The notes under the pieces were generated by a model. That model made no database searches. It was given only the letters and a program-made list of their open reading frames with translations, and was not told the DNA's origin. From positions 7,332 to 28,426 of the forward strand of contig HF988111.1 in NCBI GenBank assembly GCA_000434635.1: a DNA stretch of 21,095 nucleotides. Direction: 5' to 3'. A program made the position numbers and the translations under genes. Numbering within the stretch: the first letter of the stretch is position 1; each line of letters starts with the position of its first letter. Shown here piece by piece: positions 6,560 to 12,710 of this stretch. The stretch is from Firmicutes bacterium CAG:110 (lineage in GTDB: Bacteria; Bacillota; Clostridia; Oscillospirales; Oscillospiraceae).

Positions 6560-7403
6560 CTGCTTTCCCCTCCTCTTTGCCAAGGTATGCCTCGATGACC
6601 GCAGGATTCGCCTGAATCTCCTCAGGGGTTCCCTTGGCAATGATCCGGCCGTAATTCACCACGGCGATGGCCTCGCACACGTTCATAACCAGATTCATGT
6701 CGTGCTCGATCAGGAAAATGGCCACGTGGAAGGTATCCCGGATCCGCCGTATCTGATGCATCAGTTCGGTTGTCTCACTGGGGTTCATACCGGCGGCAGG
6801 CTCATCCAGCAGAATCACGGAAGGATTGGTCGCCAGCGCCCGGACGATCTCCAGACGGCGCTGGACGCCGTAGGGCAGGCTTCCTGCCTTCTCATTGGCA
6901 TGTTCCGCAAGCCCCATGAAATCCAGCAGCTCCATAGCCTTCTCATTGGCGCGCTTCTCGGCCTTGAAGTAGCCGGGCAGATGCAAAACGCTTGAGAAGA
7001 AGGAACACTTCATGGAATTGTGCAGACCGACCTTGACGTTGTCCAGAACGGTCATATCCGTAAACAAACGGATATTCTGGAAGGTTCGGGCGATGCCCAG
7101 CTTATTGACCTTGTATACCGGCATTCCCTTGATGTCGATGCCGTTGACCAGCACGGAGCCGCGGGTGGGCTGATAGACGCCGGTGAGCAGATTAAAAATG
7201 GTGGTCTTGCCCGCGCCGTTGGGGCCGATCAGGCCGGAAATTTCGGTGGGGCCGATGGTAATGTTGAAGCTGTCCACAGCCGTCAGTCCGCCAAAGTCGA
7301 TGCCCAGGTTCCGCACGTCCAGAACGGGCTGCTTGCCCTGATCCTGCTCACGGACGAAGGTCACGGTGGGAACTTTCAGGATTTTCTTGGAATAGTCATT
7401 CAT
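6546..7403 (-). CDS. livG: Branched-chain amino acid ABC transporter ATPase LivG
   Basis: This is the second ATPase of the liv system, 285 residues. Motifs are Walker A GPNGAGKT (60-67), the characteristic LivG signature LPYGVQRRLEIVRAL, Walker B VILLDEPAAGMNP and the switch histidine in FLIEHDM. About 25 extra residues precede the core ABC domain. ATG at 7401-7403 was chosen over an upstream in-frame start because AAGGAGG lies about 10 nt before it. The start overlaps the livM stop by 8 nt and the end overlaps livF by 14 nt, a tightly packed operon typical of coupled ABC subunits. Confidence 0.95.
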   Translation of the reverse strand: MNDYSKKILKVPTVTFVREQDQGKQPVLDVRNLGIDFGGLTAVDSFNITIGPTEISGLIGPNGAGKTTIFNLLTGVYQPTRGSVLVNGIDIKGMPVYKVNKLGIARTFQNIRLFTDMTVLDNVKVGLHNSMKCSFFSSVLHLPGYFKAEKRANEKAMELLDFMGLAEHANEKAGSLPYGVQRRLEIVRALATNPSVILLDEPAAGMNPSETTELMHQIRRIRDTFHVAIFLIEHDMNLVMNVCEAIAVVNYGRIIAKGTPEEIQANPAVIEAYLGKEEGKADAEN

Positions 7404-8463
7404 TGCTTCCCGCCTCCTTCTTCTTGAATGCACCGGCAATCTTGTCGGTGACCACGGACATGGCTTCTTTCACCTTGGGGGACCATGTAAAGAGCATCAC
7501 GACGATCAGAACCACAGCGTAGAGGATCATCCGGTAATCCTGCAGGCCGCGCATGGCCTCCGGCAGGATGTAGAGCACCGTGGCGGAGATAATGGAGCCG
7601 AGGATGTTGCCCATGCCGCCCAGAACAACGAAGACCAGAATGTTGATGGAGGTATTGAAATTGAACTTGGTAGCCGTGATAGAGCCGTAATTCATGGCGT
7701 AAAGCGCACCGGCCATACCCGCCAGAAACGCGGAGACCACAAACGCCTTCATCCGGAAAGCAGTGACATTGATGCCCACGGATTCGGCAGCGATCCGGTT
7801 GTCCCGGACGGCCTTGATTGCCCGGCCTTCCCGGGAGTTGATCAGGTTCTGCACAACAAACAGGGTGAACAGAATCAGCACAAAACCCACGGCAAAGGTG
7901 GACAGCTTGGTAATGCCGGTGGCGCCTCTGGGGCCGGAGACGATCATCTGGCCGCCCGCGCCCAGAGTCAACCCTGCGGAGCTCATGGTGGCATGAAGTC
8001 CTGTCTCATCAATGCCCAGATAGAGATTTCCGAAGATATTCTTCATGATCTCGCCGAAGGCCAAGGTCACGATCGCCAGATAGTCGCCCCGGAGACGAAG
8101 CACCGGGATGCCGACGAGAAAGCCGATGGCGCCGGCCATCACGCCGCCCACCACCATGGCGATCACCAGCCGTACAATGCCGTTGGGAACCGCCGTGGCC
8201 AGCAGAGCGGTCACAATCACACCGGTGAACGCACCGATGCCCATAAAGCCCGCATGACCCAGACTCAGCTCACCGCAGATACCTACCAGCAGGTTCAGGG
8301 AAATCGCCAGCACGATGTAGGCGCAGGCAGGCACCAGAAATCCCTTCATGGTGCTGCTCAGCTTGCCCTGACTCATGAGCAGCTGGAGGATCAGGAACGC
8401 CGCCGTTACCAGAATGTAGGTGGACGCACCCATGATTTTGTCCTTTGTCAGTCTTTTTTTCAT
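7396..8463 (-). CDS. livM: Branched-chain amino acid ABC transporter permease LivM
   Basis: A membrane permease of 355 residues that pairs with LivH. It has many hydrophobic helices and family-typical stretches such as LNLLVGICGELSLGHAGFMG near residue 60 and LRLRGDYLAIVTLAFGEIMKN, with REGRAIKAVRDNRIAAESVG as the cytoplasmic loop that contacts the ATPases. The short polar extension KKKEAGSNE ends the protein. Two starts are possible: ATG at 8463 with GAGGTGG about 6 nt upstream (chosen), or GTG three codons earlier at 8472, just after the livH stop. The choice does not affect the domain content. Confidence 0.93.
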   Translation of the reverse strand: MKKRLTKDKIMGASTYILVTAAFLILQLLMSQGKLSSTMKGFLVPACAYIVLAISLNLLVGICGELSLGHAGFMGIGAFTGVIVTALLATAVPNGIVRLVIAMVVGGVMAGAIGFLVGIPVLRLRGDYLAIVTLAFGEIMKNIFGNLYLGIDETGLHATMSSAGLTLGAGGQMIVSGPRGATGITKLSTFAVGFVLILFTLFVVQNLINSREGRAIKAVRDNRIAAESVGINVTAFRMKAFVVSAFLAGMAGALYAMNYGSITATKFNFNTSINILVFVVLGGMGNILGSIISATVLYILPEAMRGLQDYRMILYAVVLIVVMLFTWSPKVKEAMSVVTDKIAGAFKKKEAGSNE

Positions 8464-8473
8464 AACATCCACC

Positions 8474-9355
8474 TCATACCTTCTCCTGAACCTGCTTGCC
8501 CAGCAGACCTGCAGGCTTCACCAGCAGGATCACAATCAGGACGGCAAACACGATCGCGTCGCTGAACTGGGGGCTGAGATAGGCTTTGCTGAAGGTCTCG
8601 ATGACGCCCAGCAGAATACCGCCCAGCATAGCCCCGGGAATGGAGCCGATGCCGCCGAAAACCGCGGCGGTAAAGGCGCGGATACCGGGCATGGAGCCGG
8701 TGGTGGGCTGCAAGGTCGGAACCGTGGAGCACAGCAGCACACCGGCAACGGCCGCCAGAGCGGAGCCGATGGCAAAGGTCATGGAAATGGTCTGGTTAAC
8801 ATTGATGCCCATGAGCTGGGCAGCGTCCCGATCCTCGGAAACGGCACGCATGGCCTTGCCGGTGCGGGTTCTGGTGGTAAACCATGTCAGGCCCAGCATA
8901 ATGATGACGGATGCAGCGATGGTATAGATCACCTCGCCGGTGACCACCAGCTGTCCGCCCGCCAGACGCAGAGGCTGGAAGGTAACGATGCTGGTAAAGT
9001 TCTTCGGGCTGGAAGACCAGATCAGCTGCGCCGCGTTCTGCAGGAAGTAGCTGACGCCGATGGCCGTGATCAGAACTGCCAGACTGGGCGTTCCCCGCAG
9101 AGGCTTGTAGGCGAGTCCCTCAATCAGCACGCCAAGCAAAGTACACACCGCCATGGCCGCCAGAATGGATACCACAACCGGCAGCCCCAGATAGTTGGTG
9201 ACGCAGAAGGAAATGTACGCACCCACCATGATCACATCGCCATGGGCAAAGTTCAGCATCTTGGCAATGCCGTAGACCATGGTGTAGCCAAGGGCAATGA
9301 TGGCGTAGACAGAGCCGATGCTGATGCCGTTGATCAGGTACTGAATAATTTTCAT
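8474..9355 (-). CDS. livH: Branched-chain amino acid ABC transporter permease LivH
   Basis: A membrane permease of 293 residues. Family-typical sequence is visible throughout: NGISIGSVYAIIALGYTMVY at the N-terminus, GIAKMLNFAHGDVIMVGAY, RPLRGTPSLAVL-like KPLRGTPSLAVL and GKAMRAVSEDRDAAQLMGIN, which is the ATPase-coupling loop. The start ATG at 9353-9355 has GAGGGGG about 7 nt upstream. Unlike the other liv junctions, livH is separated from livJ by 380 nt, which contain hairpins and a MITE-like insertion; this gap probably lowers permease expression relative to the binding protein. Confidence 0.95.
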   Translation of the reverse strand: MKIIQYLINGISIGSVYAIIALGYTMVYGIAKMLNFAHGDVIMVGAYISFCVTNYLGLPVVVSILAAMAVCTLLGVLIEGLAYKPLRGTPSLAVLITAIGVSYFLQNAAQLIWSSSPKNFTSIVTFQPLRLAGGQLVVTGEVIYTIAASVIIMLGLTWFTTRTRTGKAMRAVSEDRDAAQLMGINVNQTISMTFAIGSALAAVAGVLLCSTVPTLQPTTGSMPGIRAFTAAVFGGIGSIPGAMLGGILLGVIETFSKAYLSPQFSDAIVFAVLIVILLVKPAGLLGKQVQEKV

Positions 9356-9382
9356 GATTGTCCCCCTCTTTCTTCTTTTTTA

Positions 9383-9600
9383 GGAAGCTCTGGTTAAATC
9401 GGCGAGAGCTGTAAGCGAGAGATTTTTCGGCCAATCAAGGTATCGAAAGCGGTGGAATACTTTGTGTACCCGCAAGGGGTATGCCGCATCCGTAAGCCAG
9501 CTTGCGCCGGCAACGACTGCGCTATATTTCCCGTTTTCGATACCGAAGAGTGGACGGAAAAGATCCGCTCACAGCCGAAGGCGATTTAATCAGAGTTTCC
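9383..9600. mobile_element. 218-bp MITE-like fold-back element with 7-bp target duplication
   Basis: The ends GGAAGCTCTGGTTAAATCG (from 9383) and its near inverse CGATTTAATCAGAGTTTCC (to 9600) differ at only two of 19 positions. Similarity between the left arm and the reverse complement of the right arm continues for about 70 bp, including a matching inner pair GGTATCGAAA (9439-9448) and TTTCGATACC (9535-9544). The element is flanked by a perfect 7-bp direct repeat, TTTTTTA, at 9376-9382 and 9601-9607. It holds no credible ORF. This is the structure of a non-autonomous transposon moved by a transposase elsewhere. I cannot name the parent IS family. Confidence 0.8.
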
Positions 9601-9612
9601 TTTTTTACTCAA

Positions 9613-9656
9613 CAGTCTATGAAAGCCCCGTCCGCCAACGAGGTTTTCATAGACTG
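9613..9656. other. Stem-loop in the livJ-livH spacer
   Basis: CAGTCTATGAAA (9613-9624) and TTTCATAGACTG (9645-9656) form a perfect 12-bp stem with a 20-nt loop. The loop holds AACGAGGT (9637-9644), which is complementary to ACCTCGTT (9669-9676) outside the stem, so a pseudoknot or alternative fold is possible. Confidence 0.6.
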
Positions 9657-9676
9657 CTGATGGATGATACCTCGTT

Positions 9677-9707
9677 AGGGGATGGGGCGCAAACCGCCCC
9701 ATCCCCT
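9677..9707 (-). terminator. GC-rich hairpin after livJ, partial terminator or mRNA stabiliser
   Basis: AGGGGATGGGGCG (9677-9689) and CGCCCCATCCCCT (9695-9707) form a perfect 13-bp stem with a 5-nt loop, starting 28 nt after the livJ stop codon. No U-run follows on the minus strand. Such hairpins behind binding-protein genes commonly stabilise the upstream mRNA and cut transcription into the permease genes, giving more binding protein than membrane complex. Confidence 0.7.
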
Positions 9708-9735
9708 TTGAGGGAATCATTTTTCCGGACTATCT

Positions 9736-10914
9736 TTAGCCCATGGGAACGTAAACACCGTTCTCGATCACCACGGCGGCGGGCGCCTTGGAGATCATGC
9801 CGTTCTCGTCCCAGTGCATGCCGGTGCCGGTCAGGCCGTCAATGGTCATGGTGGCGAACTGAGCCTCCAGAGCGGTGCAGATTTCGGAAGCGGATTCGCT
9901 GCCAGTGATACCGGCGGCGGTCATGGCGTTGTACAGGGCGTAGATGACGTCATAGCCGTCAGCGGCGAACTGGTTGGGAACCAGACCATCCATCTTCTCC
10001 TTGAACTTGGCAACGAAGGACTGGGTCGCCTCATCGGAAGCGTTGGCATCGAAGGGGGTCATCAGAGCCAGGCCCTCGGCCAGGGTGGTGTCAAAGCCTT
10101 CCACGGTCAGGATGCCGTCCATGCCGTCGCAGCCGAAGAACTTGGGCGCGTAGCCGATCTTGTTGGCGTAGGACAGAATCTGAGCAGCCTCGGTGTAGTA
10201 GATGGGCAGGAACACCAGATCCGCACCGGCATCCTGGCACTGGGTCACCTGAGTGGACAGGTCAGCCTTGTTGTCGGCGGTGAAGGAAGTGGTGGCAACG
10301 ATCTCCAGACCAAGCTCAGCGGCCTTGTCGGAGAAGCCCTTGTACAGGCCGGAGGAGTAGTCGTCGGAGGAGTCGTAGATCACGCCGACCTTGGTACCCA
10401 GCGCCTTGGTGGAAACCAGCTCAGCGGCGGAAGCGCCCTGGTTGGGGTCGGTGAAGCACATCTGGAAGATGTTGGCACCGGACAGAGCCAGAGACTCAGC
10501 GGAGGCGGAGGGGGTCAGATTGAACATGTTGTCGGCAGTGGACTCGGGAGCTACGGCCAGAGCGGAACCGGTAGTAACCTGGCCGGCCATGACCTGCATA
10601 CCCCAGTCCTTCAGGACGTTGTAAGCGGACACGGCCTTCTCGCCGTCGGCCTCGTCGTCCTGCGCGTTGAACTCGATCTGCAGGCCGCCCTTGGCGTTGA
10701 TCTCCTCAACTGCCACTTCCATGCCGGCCTTAACAGCCAAGCCGTAAGCGGAAGCACCGCCGGTCAGAGGGCCGGACATACCGATCTTAACGGTACCGGC
10801 AGTAGCGGCAGCAGCAGCGGCGGTGGTCTCCGTCGCGGGCTTGCTGGAGGAGCATCCGGCGAACATTGCGGCTACCATCAGGGCAGCCATCAGCATAGCA
10901 AGTACTTTTTTCAT
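9736..10914 (-). CDS. livJ: Branched-chain amino acid-binding lipoprotein LivJ/LivK
   Basis: The extracytoplasmic substrate-binding protein (type I periplasmic-binding fold, Peripla_BP_6-like), 392 residues. It begins with a lipoprotein signal peptide, MKKVLAMLMAALMVAAM, and the lipobox FAGC with C21 as the lipidated residue, followed by a Ser/Ala/Thr-rich linker and then VKIGMSGPLTGGASAYGLAV, the family's opening strand. ATG at 10912-10914 was chosen because AGGAG lies about 10 nt upstream; an ATG seven codons earlier has no binding site. The gene is preceded by a leader ORF and terminator suggestive of attenuation and followed by strong hairpins. Which of Leu, Ile or Val is preferred cannot be read from the sequence. 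Confidence 0.93.
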   Translation of the reverse strand: MKKVLAMLMAALMVAAMFAGCSSSKPATETTAAAAAATAGTVKIGMSGPLTGGASAYGLAVKAGMEVAVEEINAKGGLQIEFNAQDDEADGEKAVSAYNVLKDWGMQVMAGQVTTGSALAVAPESTADNMFNLTPSASAESLALSGANIFQMCFTDPNQGASAAELVSTKALGTKVGVIYDSSDDYSSGLYKGFSDKAAELGLEIVATTSFTADNKADLSTQVTQCQDAGADLVFLPIYYTEAAQILSYANKIGYAPKFFGCDGMDGILTVEGFDTTLAEGLALMTPFDANASDEATQSFVAKFKEKMDGLVPNQFAADGYDVIYALYNAMTAAGITGSESASEICTALEAQFATMTIDGLTGTGMHWDENGMISKAPAAVVIENGVYVPMG

Positions 10915-10945
10915 GATAGTGTTCTCCTTTTTCATTTCTTACTAT

Positions 10946-10977
10946 AAAAAAGCGGTTCGCCTAAGGCGTAACCGCTT
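10946..10977 (-). terminator. Leader terminator (attenuator) upstream of livJ
   Basis: In RNA sense, AAGCGGTT plus CGCC (10977-10965, one bulged A) pair with GGCG plus AACCGCTT (10961-10950) around a 3-nt loop. A U-run ends at 10946. It lies 35 nt before the livJ start codon, between a consensus promoter and livJ, so it must be bypassed for the operon to be expressed. Confidence 0.85.
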
Positions 10978-11007
10978 CTTCATACCATGTGAAGCCCCGG
11001 TCACGCC
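10965..11007 (-). promoter_or_regulatory. Antiterminator stem overlapping leader stop codon and terminator
   Basis: In RNA sense GGCGUGACC (11007-10999), which includes the leader stop codon UGA, pairs with GGUUACGCC (10973-10965), the 5' arm of the terminator, through 9 bp with one G-U. After a GGG bulge the helix continues as GCUUC (10995-10991) with GAAGC (10978-10974), closing a 12-nt loop. Formation of this 14-bp helix excludes the terminator. A ribosome sitting at the stop codon would cover its 5' arm and allow termination; a ribosome stalled upstream in the Ile/Leu/Val codons would leave it free. Confidence 0.75.
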
Positions 11008-11159
11008 GCTGCTGCCAGCAGCAGTCGTACAACGCAAATGGACACCGCCAGAATCATGGCAGTGTCCAGAATGGGGCTAATTCGCGCAGAGGAACATGCC
11101 GCTGCCATGGTGCAGCGGGTAGAGCTGTAAGTGGTAGAAAACCGTGCCGTCATCGTCAT
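11001..11159 (-). CDS. Putative 52-aa branched-chain amino acid leader peptide
   Basis: A short ORF directly behind a consensus promoter, with AGGAGG just upstream of two in-frame ATG codons (11159 and 11153; the second has the better 9-nt spacing). The first two thirds are Ser/Thr/Ala-rich and unremarkable. The end reads MILAVSICVVRLLL followed by four Ala and UGA: nine of thirteen residues at 36-48 are Ile, Leu or Val, including three consecutive Leu codons (CTG). The stop codon is part of an antiterminator stem, and a terminator follows before livJ. This resembles the leader peptides of ilv and leu operons, which sense charging of the cognate tRNAs by ribosome stalling. It is probably a regulatory translation event rather than a functional protein. 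I recognise no homologue. Confidence 0.7.
   Translation of the reverse strand: MTMTARFSTTYSSTRCTMAAACSSARISPILDTAMILAVSICVVRLLLAAAA
11009..11067 (-). other. Hairpins within the leader control-codon region
   Basis: Two stems lie over the hydrophobic codons in RNA sense: GGACACUGCC (11067-11058) with GGCGGUGUCC (11049-11040), 10 bp with one G-U and an 8-nt loop; and CUGCUG (11024-11019) with CAGCAG (11014-11009), in which the Leu codons pair with Ala codons. They could act as pause or protector stems of an attenuator. Confidence 0.55.
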
Positions 11160-11183
11160 GTACCTCCTGAAGAATTTTAGCAT

Positions 11184-11212
11184 ATTGTATCCCGCAGAAA
11201 GACATTTGTCAA
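11184..11212 (-). promoter_or_regulatory. Consensus SigA promoter of the liv operon
   Basis: On the minus strand a perfect TTGACA (11212-11207) is followed after exactly 17 bp by TACAAT (11189-11184), the best promoter in the window. Transcription would start near 11177, about 18 nt before the leader ORF, and runs through the leader into livJ. Confidence 0.92.
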
Positions 11213-11217
11213 CGAGG

Positions 11218-11237
11218 AAAAGATTACAGAATCTTTT
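11218..11237. promoter_or_regulatory. Perfect dyad just upstream of the liv promoter (possible operator)
   Basis: AAAAGATT (11218-11225) and AATCTTTT (11230-11237) are perfect inverted repeats around ACAG. The near edge is 5 bp upstream of the -35 box, a usual position for an activator. It does not fit the CodY motif. As RNA it would be only a weak AU hairpin. Confidence 0.45.
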
Positions 11238-11271
11238 GCGTTTTTTCGCCTTTTTTGTGTATAACGCACAA

Positions 11272-11325
11272 GGGAACCTCCGATGAAATCGCCGCCGGTC
11301 AGAGGTGATTTCATCAGGGGTTCCC
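11272..11325. repeat. 54-bp fold-back downstream of the PBP gene, ends like the MITE
   Basis: GGGAACCTCCGATGAAATC (11272-11290) and GATTTCATCAGGGGTTCCC (11307-11325) are inverted repeats with two mismatches around a 16-nt centre. The right arm, reversed, matches the end of the 218-bp element at about 15 of 18 positions, so this may be an internally deleted relative. Possible short flanking repeat CAAG on both sides. It sits 7 nt after the PBP stop and may act as its 3' hairpin, though no U-run follows. Confidence 0.6.
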
Positions 11326-11332
11326 AAGGACA

Positions 11333-12706
11333 TTATTCCCCGTCCAGGACGGACTTGCAGGCGGCGAGAACCTTGCTCAGAACCGGCACGCAGGTTGCGC
11401 TGCCGTAGCCGCCGTTCTCCACCACCACGATGAAGGCCAGGGGGTACTGCTCGTCCTCCACGAAGCCCGCGAACATGGCGTTGGATTTCTGTCCGCCGCC
11501 CAGCTGGCTGGTGCCGGACTTGGCGCAGACGTTCATGCCGTTAAAATTCCAGTCGCCGTAGACGCTCTGCACGTTGTTGCGCATGTATGCCCTGACCTGA
11601 TCGGCCACGTCCTGAGACATGATGCGGCCGGTGGTTTTCGTTTTTGCCTCGTAGGTCAGCTCTTCGCCGCTGCGAACCTCCGACACCAGATACGGCTCCG
11701 CGCCCACGCCGCCCCCGGCAATGGCGCCCATGAAGGTCATGTAGCGGGCGGGGTTGATCAGGTCGGTGTGCTGGCCGATGCAGCTCCACGCGAAGGACAC
11801 CGGGGCGGTGTTGGAAATGTCGTAGTTGCCCTCGGCGGTGGTGACGCCGTCAAAGCTCAGGCTGTCCGTGACGCCGAACTGCTCCACGTACTTTACCATG
11901 TTCTTCTTCCCCACCAGCTCCGCGATCTGGGCGAAGGAGCAGTTGCAGGAATTGGCGAGAGCGGTTTTCAGGGTCAGGGTACCGTGGGCTTTTTCGCAGG
12001 TCACCTTTTCCGTGCCGTACTCGTAAGCGCCATAGCAGGTGAAGGTCTTGTCCAGAATATCCGGGACGCAGTCCAGCGCCGCGGCAGTGGTGACCACCTT
12101 GAAAATGGAGCCGGGGACGTAGGTCGATTGTAGGAAGCGGTTCAGGTACACGCCGTCATACTGCCCGGAGGTGTCCGAGGCGATGTCCGGCACATTATCC
12201 GGGTCGTAGGTGGGCGTGGTCAGAGCGCAGAGGATCTCTCCCGTTTTGTAGTTGTACACGCCGACGGTGCCTTTTCTCCCCGCCATGGCGTCCAGCGCCG
12301 CGTTCTGCACCCTCGCCGACAGCGTCAGGGTCATCTCGCCCCCCTCGCCGCTGCTGTCGTATACGCCGCTGACCAGGTCGAAGCCCGCCATTTTCCCCGC
12401 GTAGTGGGAGACGGCGGAGGCGCTGATGTAGCCCTTCCGGTCGCCCAGCCAGTGGAGCGTGGACTGGCGGGTTGCGGCATCAGAGGAATAGGTGCGCTCC
12501 TCGGTAATGTCCAGCAGCACGTTCCCGGAACGGTCGGTCACCGTGCCGCAGCCGATGTTGGCATTGTTATACACATGGGGAGAGCCGGGAAAGGTCACCC
12601 ATTCCCCCGCCTGGGTCACGTATTCCCACAGGAAGAACATCATGCCCCCCAGAAGCACAGCCAGGAACAAACCCATGATCCAGGTTCTTTTGGTTACGCG
12701 GTTCAT
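11333..12706 (-). CDS. Class B penicillin-binding protein (PBP2/PbpA-like transpeptidase)
   Basis: A 457-residue peptidoglycan D,D-transpeptidase with one N-terminal membrane anchor (about 9-29) and the catalytic domain outside the cell. The three active-site motifs are present: SIFK (S200-K203, nucleophile serine after PG), SCN (253-255) and KSGTS (396-400). The N-terminal non-catalytic region is short, as in PbpA of the actinobacterial type rather than long PBP2 proteins. It starts 4 nt after the stop of the RodA-like gene, with AAGGGAG about 9 nt upstream of ATG, so the glycosyltransferase and the transpeptidase are made together, matching the known RodA-bPBP and FtsW-bPBP complexes. Whether it serves elongation, division or sporulation cannot be told. 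Confidence 0.92.
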   Translation of the reverse strand: MNRVTKRTWIMGLFLAVLLGGMMFFLWEYVTQAGEWVTFPGSPHVYNNANIGCGTVTDRSGNVLLDITEERTYSSDAATRQSTLHWLGDRKGYISASAVSHYAGKMAGFDLVSGVYDSSGEGGEMTLTLSARVQNAALDAMAGRKGTVGVYNYKTGEILCALTTPTYDPDNVPDIASDTSGQYDGVYLNRFLQSTYVPGSIFKVVTTAAALDCVPDILDKTFTCYGAYEYGTEKVTCEKAHGTLTLKTALANSCNCSFAQIAELVGKKNMVKYVEQFGVTDSLSFDGVTTAEGNYDISNTAPVSFAWSCIGQHTDLINPARYMTFMGAIAGGGVGAEPYLVSEVRSGEELTYEAKTKTTGRIMSQDVADQVRAYMRNNVQSVYGDWNFNGMNVCAKSGTSQLGGGQKSNAMFAGFVEDEQYPLAFIVVVENGGYGSATCVPVLSKVLAACKSVLDGE

Positions 12707-12710
12707 CCGC

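Noticed and set aside
9814..10947. 377-codon plus-strand frame opposite livJ
   Set aside because: Gly/Val/Gln-rich shadow of a GC-biased gene; livJ has signal peptide, lipobox and family motifs on the other strand.
10921..11212. T-box riboswitch as an explanation of the livJ leader
   Set aside because: The T-box bulge consensus (AGGGUGGNACCGCG-like) is absent and a well-placed ORF spans most of the leader; the antiterminator includes its stop codon.
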